NCBI GenBank assembly: GCA_907163375.1 | Contig: CAJQUW010003056.1 | Location: 51,373-115,372, forward strand | Direction of reading: 5' to 3' | DNA: 64,000 nucleotides | From: Prostheceraeus crozeri | Lineage: Eukaryota > Platyhelminthes > Polycladida > Euryleptidae | Shown here: positions 23,558-36,705 of the stretch, piece by piece | How the letters are laid out: every line of letters begins with the position of its first letter | Numbering within the stretch: the stretch's first letter is position 1 | The notes under the pieces: generated by a model | Told to the model about the DNA's origin: nothing | The model's input: the letters and a program-made list of their open reading frames with translations, nothing else | Database searches by the model: none | Translations under genes and position numbers: made by a program

Positions 23558-23895
23558 ATGCCAGCGAAACGAAGAAGGAGAATTAATGCTTCTGACATTG
23601 CTACTATTTTATGTGCATATTCTTCGACCGAAGACAGTGATTGTGATCCTTGTTACATACCAAATTCTAAAAATACAAGTGATGCGTCGGAAGTCAGTGG
23701 TGATGATGAGATCATAGATGCAAGAGACGACACAGAGCCGGACTTATCAATGCATGAAGTGAACAGGAGTCTACAAGAAAACTCTGATACATCTCAAGTC
23801 AAGTCTACATCAATTCGCGGGCGACCTCCGAAAAGGAAATATCGAAAGGCTGTCGATAAAGTCAAGAAGTGTATTGGGTATGAAATTTCAGAAGG
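23558..23895 (+). CDS. Possible first coding exon, acidic protein with AT-hook-like motif
   Basis: Starting at the second of two adjacent ATGs, the frame encodes MPAKRRRRINASDIATIL, then a long Ser/Asp/Glu-rich stretch, then RGRPPKRKYRK, an AT-hook-like DNA-binding motif. The frame runs into a strong splice donor, GG|GTAAGTC, at 23895/23896, before a stop 2 bp inside the presumed intron. An acidic head with an AT-hook fits a nuclear protein; similar heads occur in piggyBac-type transposases, but nothing diagnostic is present. No continuing exon could be found to the right. Confidence 0.4.
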
Positions 23896-23899
23896 GTAA

Positions 23900-25075
23900 G
23901 TCAAGAAGTACTTGGGAAGTATACCATATAGGAAGAATTATACGCAGTCACATTTCCCAGAATGTTGAATTTTCCAGCAAATGGACCGATGAGAATCAAA
24001 GGAAATTGCAATTTCTATATGAGATATCAAATAAACGATTCCTATAACTTCGTCCCAGATAATCACCCACTGGATTATCCTTTGGCAATTTTAGAATTTA
24101 ATTGCATGCAGATCTTGTAATGAATTATTTTTAATGATTTTTAGTGTCTGCTGAATATGCACCATATTAAAAGAGAAATCCTCTTTTCTGTTGATACAAA
24201 CAGTCTAATATGGATAGAGGGGTCTCGTTGTCCACCATGCAAGGTTGAATGGAGTGGAATAATAGCAAAGATGTCACGACCCTAAGTAAAGCAATGATTT
24301 ACAGCTTTCGATCGCTACATCAGCTCACAGATCAGAGTTGACATACAATCCTAAAACCCGGCACGTTGAAACAGAACCGGAAGAGAGAATAGAGAAACAC
24401 AACATGCCCTCACACATCAACTATCTGAGACACACCTCGTCTCCTAAGGATGTTAGACAAGAAATACCTGAAAAAATGTAGTTCTAGTGGAATTAGACGT
24501 TGATATATGGTGACACTACACTCTAAAAAAAATTGGTTTTTAGGAAGTCAATTGGTTTTCTAAAAGTCCAAAACTGACAATTTTTCCCATAAAAGCTAGA
24601 ATGCAGCAAGAGTGATTTTATTAATTTCAAACCGTACTGATCTGAAAAATGATCAGTATCTTATTATATGTTTGTCACTAAATTATATGTTGATTATCAT
24701 GTTCTGAAACATCTCAATGATCTAGTGTATCGAATGACTTGTTCATTAATTGTTCTATAATTTAGATTCTACATTAAATTTCAATAGATTTCATGACTGG
24801 TTCACGTTTTGTTGCATGATATTAGCTTAATTTAGAATTAAGAATTTTAACCAACGATGCACAAGTTTATATAGTATGTATGTAGATAATTGGGGTTAAC
24901 CTAATTGGGCAAATTGTATTTCAATTGCATACAAGTAAAAGTCTGTGGGCTTCTGTGTGGAAAATACGGCAATAATAGACAGTAATAATAACAGACAGCA
25001 TCAGAAGCTATTGGACACTGTCTAGTGTTAGTACTTGCTACGTTATATTATTTCATTCTATAAATAAACAAGTTG
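23900..25075. other. Intergenic or intronic, no gene recognised
   Basis: No exon-like open segment. Could be intron if the exon ending at 23895 is real. Confidence 0.4.
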
Positions 25076-25077
25076 GA

Positions 25078-25760
25078 AACCGACAGGACTGTGGCCGTGG
25101 CTGCGGAGGAAAGTCCGCATTTGTGCGGATTCTACGCAGAGTTGGGGCTGTCTGAGGGGTGGCACAAGCTGGCACACTCCCAATAAGTGTGTTCGGTGGG
25201 TTGATTCGAGTGGCACACGCCATTTTCACAAGTGGTACGGATGGGCTGTGGTCGTGGCTGCGGAGGAAAGTCCGCATTTTTGCGGATTCTACGCAGAGTT
25301 GGAGCTGTCTGAGGGGTGGCACAAGCTGACAAACTCCCTATAAGTATATTCGGTGGGTTGATTCGAGTGGCACACGCCATTTTCACAAGTGGTACGGCTA
25401 ACTTCACATCCGTACCACTTTGAGGTCATTTTGTCCATTTTCTCAGTAACTATTGTGAATTTCGGCGAAGTAGTGGGTGGCACATGCTTTAGACGTGTTA
25501 TTTTAGACGTCCATGTGGTTGAAAATTCATAAAGATGCGATTTAAGATTTTTTTCTGTAAATTGGTACGTCTAACTTCACATCCGTACCACCTCGAAGTT
25601 TTGATGGACGATTTCTCGCAAACTGCTGCATTATTTTGAAAAATTATTGGTTGCACAAGCTGGCACACTCTAAAATTATGTGTAAATGCTGTTTTCGAGA
25701 GTGGCACACGCGATTTTCGATGTGGTACGGATATTGGTACGGCTAACTTCACACACGTGG
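25078..25760. repeat. Degenerate tandem repeat, ~157-bp unit with GGTACGG/CCGTACC words
   Basis: Two good units start near 25089 and 25246 (CTGTGG[CT]CGTGGCTGCGGAG ... TGGCACACGCCATTTTCAC ... GTGGTACGG). Further right, degraded pieces repeat TGGCACA, GGTACG and CTAACTTCACATCCGTACC up to ~25760. Minus-strand open frames through it are repeat artefacts. Confidence 0.85.
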
Positions 25761-26726
25761 AATTTAAGCATAGCTCTTTTGAAATGAATGTGTTTATATT
25801 TCCTGAAAATGTTTCGCATAACATGTATACATGATGCAATGTAAGCTTGTCACGCTTGATTTTACTTGATGTATACTGGCAGCTTGGTGTTATAACAGCG
25901 AATCTCAAAACAGCAAACGGTAAAAGGCGAATATATAGAAAAATCGAATTTTCAAAATAGCGTAGGCCTACGATGCAATGCTCGAGTGTTGTGCAGAACT
26001 AGATATATACCTTAATTAATATTTCATCACAACATTTTAATAAGGCCATGTTTCCTTTAGTCTACATACATAGTTGTTGAATTTTTATACAAATGTGCTT
26101 CCTTTAAGGGAGCAGCAATGCAAAAATTGTACCCTTAAAATAATCCTGTAGCAAAATGAAGTAGGATCGACATGGTCAATAACTATATAAATGAACCAAA
26201 ACTCCAAAGTGAGTAAAAGAGGAAGTTTGAAAAACACAAGCTGATCAATGACCGATTTGTTATAAAAGCAAAGAAATAAAGAAAATGTCGTCATGCTATT
26301 AAAAAGAAACATTTCGCGATAGAATCGCGTTTACGGTAAACTACGTTATGGCAGCCTTATAGAAAAAGGGTGCCATGTCTCATGAATCATTAAAGAATTA
26401 AGAACGGAATGAGAAGAACCTATGTAAACTGTACGTGCAAGCTGGCAGCAGACGACAAAAACTTGCGAATCAGTAGAGATAGATAAAGAACACCTAGATT
26501 TCTAGGTGGCAAGTCAGAATCAATGCTCAATAATGGTAGAAAATATGTCACTACAATTTTAAAGAGCAATAGGCCTATACCGAAGATAGAAAAGAAAAGT
26601 CATGAAAGTTACAACACGCAGTCGGCGACTTTCTTCAAGGACTCCCATTCCGCATTTCTGGAGTCAAATACGGCCTTCGGATCGTAGAATGCTGTGCAGA
26701 AGCTCCATATTACACGTATATATAGA
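25761..26726. other. Intergenic, no gene recognised
   Basis: No supported coding or repeat structure seen. Confidence 0.45.
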
Positions 26727-29700
26727 TATCCGTGCTATCGGCAGTGCATTCTGTCTATCCGCCTGGTATCCCTTAGCTAACAGCGCACATGTAACAGTCG
26801 CGACTCCCATGTCCGTTAGCTACCCCTACGCTGTCCTCTATTTGATTTCGATATTCGTTGGTTATTCATTCGATACGTGAAGCTATCTTCCAATGCTGAA
26901 TAATCCAAAAACCAACTAATCCTCAGATCGGACAGATAATCGTAATCTATAATCCGATAATCTATATTGTAAACAGTAATCCGGGGATCCATTGGCTTCT
27001 GGCACAATTTTTGGCTGAAAAGCGAATAACGAATCTCATCCCACCTGCTTACACGTCTACACAATTAAAAACAGTCATGCAATTCATGCAATAAGAGAAG
27101 AAGCAAACAAAAATAACAGATACCGACAAGCCTCAATCAACATAATTTTTAATCCTGTGGATATAACGACGTATCCATGGGGATTCAAAACTACCGATTT
27201 TGAGGTATACATGAAAAATTCCTGAAAATGCTTGTATTTGTCAACATTAGGAGGCTTGCCAAATGTGAATGTGGTTAACATAGAAAATGACCTTAAGAAA
27301 TTCCATATCAAAAATTATGGCTCTAGACAATATTTTTAACTAAATAACCGGAAACATAGAAAAATTCAATTATTTCCAAAAGCTGCAATCTTCGTCCTAT
27401 TGCACTAAAATGTGTTTTTTCTTTGATCGTGTCTGACAAGATGAGGAACCGAAAATTCATTTTGGGAGAATCTAATTTTCCGCCTCGTTCCTTGCAGAAT
27501 CTCGTTCTGGCTGTTTGAACTATTGGTCTTCCTGTGCAACTAGTGATCTTTGAAATCGTCCGATCAGGCCGTAGAAATGGATTATTCATGCATTCGACCG
27601 CTCTGTGTCACTCGAAAGGAAGTAACACTGAAATCGATGACACATCACCGAGCAATAATAGAGTGGCAAAAAGAATGTTTAGGTTCACATGGTCCTATGG
27701 TGAAATGGTGAAAAGTTTTATTTAAGTGAACCTACTTGAGATAATTGTGGTGAGGCATGCTCTTCTATAATAATGTTGTAATTCGAAGATGAAGAAAAAC
27801 AAAAAATCTTTATTACGTTATGTTTCTGGCAACTTCTGTAGAATATTTTAGCTGATTATTGTAAAAACTGGCTAACTGTAAAAATGGCTGTAAAACCAAT
27901 TACTGGTCAATTACTGTAGAAACAAGCTAAATTTCAAACTGCAAGCTATATCCATTATCATGACGATATCATGAGATGAGACAAGTCATTGCTCAAAATG
28001 ATTCATCTTTCAATAAAGCACGAGGACTGAGTGCTTTATATTCTTAGAGTATGAGAATAAAGTATCTGATTAAAAGCTTGTTTACCGTTTGAAAGCGGTG
28101 CTATATCTTCTCTTGGAAAATATAACACCGGTGAGGAAAATAAAGTTCAGTTATCCTGGATTCACATTTGTCTCAAGTTATCCTAATTACGAGTAAATGA
28201 TGTACATCTGTGATTTACGGCAACTCTAATTTCACAGTCCTAGATATATTTCAAGCATTGACCATTTCTGTGATGAATTTAATAGTTTTCTTAAGAAATA
28301 AAGCAATATTTTGAAAAATAAAGTCTCATAATGGAAATGAAGCATTCTTTGACTCATATTATTTGTGTCATCTCAACTTGGGATTACGCAGTTGTGAAAC
28401 ATATCCTCTCTTTCCTTTTTGGTGCAATGTTGATCAATTTAGAAACTTTATCTGTCTAGAGATATGTCGGAATCCCAGGATTTTGAAAGTCCTAGGGATT
28501 GCATCACATTCTCCTTTTGTACAAAAGCCTGTCATGCCTCATGCAAAATTCTTTTATCATTTTATTATACCATTTTTTGTGGTATAAATGCGCTTATTAG
28601 TAACTCAAAAATTCTTGAGGTTGAAAACATCTGGTCAAAATTTAACTGGACTTGTAAATGTGTGCTTGACGAATTAAATCGTGACACACCATTACAACTT
28701 GATTTCCATCATGACGAATCATAAACCTATCTCATTAATAAAAAATAGCTCGAACTTGGATTCCCTAAATTGTACTAAACATGATCTTTGGAATCACGGA
28801 TCATGTTGATCATTACGGATGAGATTGCCGAATGATTAAGAGTGCAAGTAAAGGTAATTGAGTTTTACTTCATATAGTACAAATAAATATCACTCTTATA
28901 AGCCTGAATCGACGATGATGCTGCAGCGAGGTGTAATGATGCATAGACTACACAGTAAGGAAAGGCGAGCGATTTTCAAACAGTATCTGCTCTAAGTCGA
29001 CAATTACACGGTGTGTGACAGAAGAAGATAATTGACTAACACATGATGAGCTGACTAATCGGTCGCTTATGAATCCCGAACTTCAGGTTTATCTCCAACC
29101 CGTTATCACATACAGTTGTTACCATCCATCCACTCAGCTTAAAGAAGCGTAGAAATACTATCTCTTATTGAATAGCTCAATCATTCTTGCTGTTGAGAAT
29201 GTAAAATGTGCATATGTTTATGACTACACATTAGGAATTCCAAAGTCATGGAAAGTTTCAGTCCCTGATCAATGCGGAATCCCAGGATTGAACGAGTCCC
29301 GGTTGGGATTGAGTATTGAGTAGGGAGTGCAGTCCTGGGTACTTTTCCAAATCCCGTTTTTTTATAGATTTTGGAAACCCAATCCTGGGATTTCGGGGTC
29401 CCAAAAAATTACAATCTCGGGTTTACAAAACAGGTGTTGTTTTTTAATGGTGAATTAATATGGGTAGGCCCAATATGAGTGGCAGCATAATTTGATGTTT
29501 GTTACTTGTTTGTATGAATTATGCTTACAAAATAGAATATCTACTTAAAATTCACAATTACATGTACGGTAATACTATTTTTTACATATTTTTTGTTATC
29601 GGAGAAATACGAATTGTCATCTTCCTTTGCAGCACAGACTAAAGAACGTTTATTTTGTAGAAAGAACTGTTATCAGTATTCAATAATAGGCCATTACAAG

Positions 29701-32640
29701 TATTTGAAATAATTTCAGTGATGACATGTTCGCACATTATATGAGCGACATGCAACCATATGCATATTGGGCACCCACACCGGGATTAAAACCCCAACTC
29801 TCAATTTGAATAAGTTTTTGCATTTGATCTTTGCTAATCTTGAGCAAGCACGTAGATTTGTGCTTTCAAATTTTAGGTTCATTCATGTAGGGACTACATA
29901 TGCAAAGTTTTTTACTTCGTGAAGTATTACAGAACTTACACAGTATTTTAAGTCTGATGATTTATTCACTTTCACAATCTTTGGGAGGGCATGAGATGGG
30001 AGGAGATAAAGCAACAATATTATGAATTATGCTCCCCGTGCGTGGTATTTAGCGCATATGTCTAGCTAGACCTACCAGCACTTGTGAGCACTTGAGCAGA
30101 CTTCGTCACTTTCATTGCATTAAACCGATTCAAAAATCTAAGATGAAATCGAACTCAATTGAGTACCCGATCCGTCGACTCAATTTTTTTTGTCCAACAC
30201 GAGCCTGTATTATCAAAATTCAAATTATTACTGTATCTGTAAAGACGTTGTAAATGTTGGGCATGTGAAGAAACGTATAGGCCATGAATAAAGTGTAAAT
30301 ATAGCCTACGTGTAAGTCATGAATTTGTAGCTCTCAACATGCATATACATGTAATGTACCTTTAATGTTACATTTAAGTCTATGAAGTTGCCGATAAATG
30401 ATAAGCAACAGATGTACTAAAAAATAACAAGCTTTTTTATATTAAATCCAAAACCGAGCAGAACTTGAAAAATTAAATGCACTTTAATGAGGTGATCAAT
30501 TAACTCATTCCAATTATGTGAAACACTACCAAGCAAAGAAATTATTTCTTGCTATCAGCGACATCTTCTCAACATTCTAAGACGAACGCCGTTGAGCAAG
30601 TCAAGCTCAGAATGTTGAACTGTGTAATCGTTTTTTATCATTTTTTTTAAAGTTTCGGTAGCTTTTATGACATGTACATTGTCAGGGGCCTATATTGTCA
30701 GTCAATGACGAGTTTACTGCAGCTATGCGTTTTGTGTAACAAAATTACGCCTGCGCATCGTTATAATCGAAATTACACAGCCTTTGTAATCAATAAAGCC
30801 TTTGTAATCTTTATGATATAGCAATCAGCGAATCGCAATAAGGAGGCTCAATCATCTAATATTCACTATTATTTGTTTTTCTTGTCAATCTCTGATCCCT
30901 GCTGCACATCTCTACTGGCGAATTTGCATAATTGTAATCTTGGATAAGTTCCTGCTAAAAAGAATGAACAGTCAATGGAACATTCAGACATAAAAAAATG
31001 CACTTATAAATACTATGCTTATAGCCGCAGCACAGCGTTAAGATACACGACATTGCAGCACACCCGGTACATGCAATAACTGGAAATAGCACGAGTGTTG
31101 TAGAAAGATAATTTATGGACCTGTGTAAGAGCAACCTATGTCATTTTTATCAGCTTTAATTAGGGTTTTAATTAAACAGAAGCCTGATTGATGACATGAA
31201 TTAATTCAGAGAACGACGATCGATTTCAAATAAGAGGCGCTACTAAAATTGACATCCCGATAAAATCAATGTGGTTACTGTTCATACTATATTAACCAGG
31301 CCTACCCACAATTAAATTTTACGATAATCTATTCAATATTGTTCTCCTGGTGTCTGCTTTGTATTGTTATCAAATTGTGTGCTACTCCGAGAGGTAGGCG
31401 TATACATTAATTTGCGCTATGCTTTCGACAGTAAAATGCAGCTTTAACATCTGTTTCACGGCAGGCCTATGTGAAATGGAGAAGATTCTTTTCATGAACT
31501 CCTATACCTAAAATGCTGCCTCGTTCCTATAAGTATATAGTGCCGCTATATAGTTAACTGCTTCTTGACAAACATCCTTCCTTCCGGTCCATATTTCTCT
31601 ACAGTCTTAAAGTTTATGTACATACGCATTAGGCTAATTATATTACTTAACTCGATGAATTAATTTATAGAGTATTTACTTGTGTGACGATGACTTAATT
31701 GCTGTGCTTTGTAAGCTCACTGCTATGGACGCTTTTCATTTGAAGAAAAATGTAAAATTATAGTAGAGCTTATTTTCTTGTCCATTCCTGCAAATGCGTC
31801 TACCTATTGAACATTATGCATAAGGCTTATATTCGTAGCAGTGATATGATGTTGCCAAGTTTATGTTGCATGTAAATTCCAATGAACAAACAGGCGAAGC
31901 ATGCCCGTACACGCTTTCCAAAAGTTAGATGTAATTGAAGCAACTGCAAAAACGTGAATTGTGGTAGACGCCATTAAAGAAATGACACTATTTTATAGCG
32001 TGCAGCTACTTTGCTTTAAGGGGCTGGAAATGGACACTCAATTTAGATATAATATTGAAATTTTGCTTCATAATAGGCATTAGTATGATAGAGTGGACCG
32101 GGGCAAGCTGTTAGGAAAGTGGCCTTGCAGAGAAGAATGTCGAATAAAAGCACCTTAACAAAGATAGCCTCTAACTTTGTTAAAGTATAGGCCCTAATAT
32201 TCAATTCATAACACTATTTGTAAACTGCAGATAGCATATGTTTTTCGTGGTGAGTAAGTAGGCAATTTTTTTACATTTTTTACCTACGTTTTAACTTTAT
32301 ACGTGTCAATTCATCATCTCAACATAAAGGATCATTTTCACAGTTTTCTGCTTGAGATTCGTGTGTGTTCTTAAGATTGCAGGCTTGTCAATACTTCATG
32401 ATTTCTATTGATTTTAGCTGTAGAGAATTTTGCCATGGGAATGCTATTGTGCAAAAATCGCAAGCGTGACCCGGCAAAATTCGTTCCTTGAAGAAGCGTT
32501 TTTTCAAGTTGATAAATAAGTGGTGACTGAATTCGCGCACGAGTCGACACTGAGAATTAAACCTAGCTTTAAATGACACGCCTGTGATTACAGAACATTT
32601 AAGAAATCGCATGAGACTTGGCAGTTTTACTACCCTTTGT
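26727..32640 (+). repeat. Segmental duplication, copy B
   Basis: Direct-orientation partner of 6960-21382. Starts at GATATCCGTGCTATCGG and ends at GGCAGTTTTACTACCC. It preserves a diverged version of the 1.34-kb repeat (about 26998-27860) without the transposon, the empty Harbinger site near 28067, and a junction near 28675 without the lectin/LINE block. It carries its own 1.7-kb extra block (30592-32300). No gene recognised. Confidence 0.85.
30592..32300. other. Copy-B-specific block
   Basis: Relative to copy A (junction near 21025-21050) this 1.7 kb is extra. No terminal repeats, coding domains or target duplication were found, so it may be an old insertion or a deletion from copy A. Confidence 0.5.
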
Positions 32641-33130
32641 TTCTTTTCTGCACCCAGAAACTATACAAATATTTTTATATTTTGTGGGTAATTGAATAAT
32701 GATATTTTGCGAACTTCTTCCAAATTATGGTTATATTATTGTGTAAATGGATATCATTTAATCAAGATGAATAATTCTAGGCTTTGTATGACAGTTAACT
32801 TGCCCTTTATGCAAGCATGTTGATGCAGTTTTAATTTTCTGTTTTTACTGCATTTGTGAAAAATTTCTGTATGCCGCAAGTCAGGCAGTCACCCTACTTT
32901 AGTCATGGAATTCGGCACCTTGACATTTTCCCACTTCAATTAGATTATGTTAACCTATTTACTATCTTGAATAATAAATTCTTAGGGACCTCGTCAACCA
33001 GTTCCTCTAATTCTACTAGGCCATATTTGCATGCAAGCCTAGGCCACATGGAATGGTAGAGACATTTTGTAACTTACTCTGTGATATCGATTGTGAATGT
33101 ATGATTCTCCCCTCCAGCTTATAAAGCAAT
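32641..33130. other. Intergenic, no gene recognised
   Basis: AT-rich, short frames only. Confidence 0.45.
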
Positions 33131-33440
33131 CGAATCGTGAGTCAAATATTCAATATGCGTCAAAACGTCTGACTTGAGTCAAATAGTCCAACGCGTCAGA
33201 ATGCCATCGTGAGTCAAAAAGTATGACTTGGGTCAGTAAGAATGAAAATCTTGAGTCTCAGAAACCGAAACCGGCGGAAAGCAATGAATGCATGTATTGA
33301 ATACATCTTAGCAAAACTCACCTGTACACCAAATTTGGTGAGATGCGAGAGTGCGGAACAAAGTCCATTTGCGTCAAAAAGTCTGACTGCGTCAAAATGT
33401 CCAACTTGGCGTCATTTTGTTTGACTTGCGTCATCTGCTG
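33130..33440 (-). repeat. Degenerate cluster of GACTTGCGTCA / GCGTCAAAA words
   Basis: About a dozen words such as GAGTCAAATA, GCGTCAAAACGTCTGACTT, GACTTGGGTCA and TTTGACTTGCGTCA are spaced 15-40 bp apart. Reverse-complemented they match the TGACGCAAGTC core of the satellite at 4.4-5.4 kb, so this looks like an older, decayed relative. Confidence 0.55.
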
Positions 33441-33736
33441 ACTATATGGACTTTTTTGCTATAAAAGAGGATTTTCTGCAAAAGCTAAAACTGAAAGTCA
33501 GTTTATGGGAATCTTCTCCTGAACAATGTCTTGACCAGAAATTTCCTTGAACATGTTTTTACATCATTTTAATATGTTTGCATATGATGAAAATGAAATG
33601 TGAATGTAAATGTCTGTATGATTTTCATTATCGAGAAAATATACACCATTATTATTATCATCATTAATTATTTTTCAACACAAGGAGCCTTTCATTATAT
33701 AATCATGATTCTGATTACACATTGATAATTTTACAG
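33441..33736. other. Upstream flank of the pogo-type gene
   Basis: Short AT-rich stretch; no TATA box or terminal inverted repeat identified. An ATTATTATTATCATCATTA run lies near 33650. Confidence 0.4.
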
Positions 33737-35399
33737 ATGGGGAGGAAGAATCAACAATGGAGCAGCGCTCACATGAAGATGGCGGTCGATGACGCTGATA
33801 AGCATTTCCTGGAGTCAAAATGCTCGAACAAAGAAGATGCAATAGGTAAGCTTATATAATATAAAACATTGCTGATCGAAGTATTTTTCTAAGTTAGGCT
33901 TCATGTAGATCTTTATCAAATTGTTATAAGCTGAGGTAGGTAATCAATATTTGCCAAAATGCATGTATTTTCAGGCATATTTTTCGAATAATGCCGGAAA
34001 ACGGCAAGTATAGGCTACATAATGTGCATATTGGCCTAGGCATACATGCTTCAAATTTCTTTTCAATTGAGTGCCCAACGTTTGGGAGTGGCCAAACTTT
34101 TTTTTGAAAGTGGCAGGATATCGGTAGCCTAATTGACGCACCAAAAACACAAGCACACAAAAACATAGCCTAATATTCTCAAGTCTATGCCCATCTTGAA
34201 ATTACGCTAGATTTTCAGCTGATTTTCTCTTTATTGAAGGTCTCAAAAAAATTCGTCTGAACAGAATTGCGAAGAAGTATGCTATTCCGCGGACTACCCT
34301 GCGTCGGATATGGCTCAAGGGGGATGTTTTTACAGCGAAATCTGCCATTGGTCGACCAACCACGCTTTCAATGGATCAAGAGAAAAGCCTCTGTGAGTTG
34401 ATTATCAACAGACAATTGAGGGGATTCCCTATGACAATCGACAAAGCCAGAAAACTCGTTTTTGAATATTGTGATTTGAACAATATTTCACATAGTTTTG
34501 ACAAAAATACGAAGCGTGCTGGTTGGGATTGATGGGTGGGCTTTCGTAGGCGTAATCCAGAAATAGTTCTACGACAGCCGGAAAATCTGAGCAGGAACAG
34601 AGCTTTGGGAATGGAGGAGGGCAGGATTATGAAATTCTTCGGTGATCTTGAGCATTTGTTCATCGATTGTGATGTGAGAGACGCACCGGAACGCATATTC
34701 AACGTACACGTAGACGAAACTGGTCTTCAAATTGTCAATCAAGGCGGGAAGGTCCTTGCTGCTAATGGTTGCAGAAATGTCCAAGTGATTACATCTGCAG
34801 AGAGGGGGTCCACTACCACTGTCGTTGCAGTCTGCAGCGCGGCTGGGCACTTTATTCCACCGATGGTCATTTTCAAGGGAACGCGCAAGCCTAGTGCAGA
34901 GACACTGGAATCTCTACCTCCAGATGCGTTGGTAGAAATGTCCAAATCTGGATGGATCGATAGAGATCTTTTCTTGTGTTGGTTCAACCATTTTCTTAGA
35001 CATGCTCCACAACGATTGCCGGGTGAGAAGCTTGTTTTGATAATGGATGGCCATCGTAGCCATGAGAGCCAAAAATTGTTCGAAGAAGCACGGAAACACA
35101 ATGTTGAATTGATCAGTTTGCCGTCGCATACTTCCAACTGCTTGCAACCACTGGATGTCAGTGTGTTCGGTCCCTTTAAGAGATCATGGCGCGAGCGGTG
35201 CAGATTGTTCATGGACCACAACCCAGGCGCAGTTATTTGCGAAGCCAGGTTCGGGGAAATTTTCTCGGGAGCATGGGAAACCGCATCCAAATCAAACAAT
35301 GCCGTTTCTGGCTTCAGAAAGAGTGGCCTATACCCACTTTCTTTTGAGTTTGCCGAAGGACTCTTTTTTGATTTCCAAAGAACTTCTTGGTGGTCCTGA
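33737..35399 (+). pseudogene. Pogo/Tigger-type (DDE_1) transposase gene with one intron
   Basis: Exon 1 is 33737-33845 (MGRKNQQWSSAHMKM... to DAI) with donor G|GTAAGC. Exon 2 starts at 34240 after a TTTATTGAAG acceptor and restores a phase-correct frame: GLKKIRLNRIAKKYAIPRTTLRRIW, a Psq-type helix-turn-helix for binding transposon ends. The DDE_1 catalytic core follows: HVDETGLQI (Asp 1), LIMDGHRSH (Asp 2), CLQPLDVSVFGPFKR (Asp 3, spacing DD35D), so all catalytic acids survive. The frame has an in-frame TGA at 34530-34532 between GWD and WVGF, and appears to lose frame near its end (after about 35360). The copy is therefore probably dead unless the TGA is bypassed. Whether it is a transposon remnant or a decaying domesticated gene is unclear. 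Confidence 0.85.
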
Positions 35400-35935
35400 C
35401 GCAGAGCCTGAAACTTCTGACCCAGCTGGTCCTAGTGAGACTTCACACGTCATTGATGTTGATCCAGTCGGTCCTAGTGAGCCTTCGCACGTCTTTGATG
35501 TTGTTCCCGTCAATACAAGCAAGCCTCTACACATCTTTGATGCAGAGCCACTCATTGGTCGTTGTGAGTATACATGCGCACTTGATGTTGATGCAGAGCT
35601 GCTCCCAGTGCTGTTGATGTTGATGTTGATTTTCATGATGTCCCCATCCCCTCAAATACAGACATCATATCGGATGGCGGCAACACATATCACGTCCTCG
35701 AAAGCAGGCCTACATGTAGTACCGGTGTATCATTTGATAGTCTTGTGCAACCAATCCATACAAACAGGAAAGCAGCCCTGGATGCATTCAAGAGTGTGTA
35801 CATGTTGTGTGTGGTGTTGATTATGATAAGAAAAACAGGTGATGATTGGTTGCAATGTATGGATTGTGGAAGGTGGGAGCACAAAGGTTGCGGCAAATGT
35901 ACCATAGTGTCTGTAAAGTTATCGAGATGTTATCA
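35370..35935 (+). pseudogene. Decayed C-terminal tail of the pogo-type gene, PHD-like end
   Basis: In another frame the text runs LLGGPDAEPETSDPAGPSETSH, followed by repeated DPVGPSEPSHVFDV-like units (acidic/proline tail). Further on, near 35840-35910, comes DDWLQCMDCGRWEHKGCGKC, a Cys/Trp/His pattern like the second half of a PHD finger. Several invertebrate pogo-like transposases end in such a zinc finger. The pieces lie in different frames, so this is decay, not a separate gene. Confidence 0.55.
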
Positions 35936-36477
35936 TGAGGAATTGTTGTTCATGCATGTAGGCTGCTGTACGTATCACTTGTGTAAGCCAACAATGGCTT
36001 TTCTGATTGTGTAATTTTTTAATACAAGAATTTCATGGACAAGACTTGTTTTCTTTTGAAGCGATGCACTAAATTGTATGTACATGTATAACATGGACGC
36101 ATATTGTCAACGATTGTGACTTAGGCCTAAGCCAAACATCATGTGTAGGCCTACATGTACTAGTATAGCCTACAGCTTCAGTGCCTACACACATGAACAT
36201 GCAGTGGCGACCTCAACCATTTATGTATGCACCATTTGGAATGTACATTCCATAGTAAGAGTGGGATGCAGACATGCAATAAGCCCTATAAACTCTGCAC
36301 TTGCATGTGCGTATACATACATGTAAGCTTACGCACGTGTAGCCCACATGTAGAGTATGATAATGAAGTCTGTATTACTCGTAGTCTAAAAGTACATGTA
36401 CAGCTTACACACAGCAGGGGGCCTACATGCAGCTTATACACCTACTACGCACTGGCCTCAGTATGGTTTCCAAATTA
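35936..36477. other. Intergenic, no gene recognised
   Basis: Rich in TACATGTA and TAGGCCTAC words in both orientations. No coding or structured element supported. Confidence 0.4.
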
Positions 36478-36637
36478 GACTGATGCAAGTGTCCAAATTA
36501 GCCGAAATGTTTTGCATGTATTAGATAGGCGATAGTACAAGTGTCCAAATTACCCGAGTTGGTGTCCAAATTAGCCGAAATGTTTTGCATATATTAGATA
36601 GCGACAGTAAAAGTGTCCAAATTAGCCGAGTTTACCC
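36478..36637. repeat. GTGTCCAAATTAGCCGA repeats, candidate right end of the pogo element
   Basis: Four copies of GTGTCCAAATTA[GC]CCGA lie in 150 bp, two followed by AATGTTTTGCAT and two by GTTGG/GTTTACCC. Reverse-complemented, GTAAACTCGGCTAATTTGGACAC resembles the AACTCGGATAATTCGGAC-type ends known for pogo/Tigger elements. No matching left end was seen. Confidence 0.5.
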
Positions 36638-36705
36638 TACTCACTGAAATTGTTAATAGTCATGGATTCTACAGAAGGAATAATTGGGTTTTCATCAATA
36701 CCCCA

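Noticed and set aside
25053-25483. Minus-strand proline/alanine-rich frames
   Set aside because: Overlapping frames from the ~157-bp tandem repeat; no independent support.
34739-35299. 186-codon minus-strand frame over the pogo gene
   Set aside because: Antisense shadow of the transposase exon; the plus strand has all family motifs.
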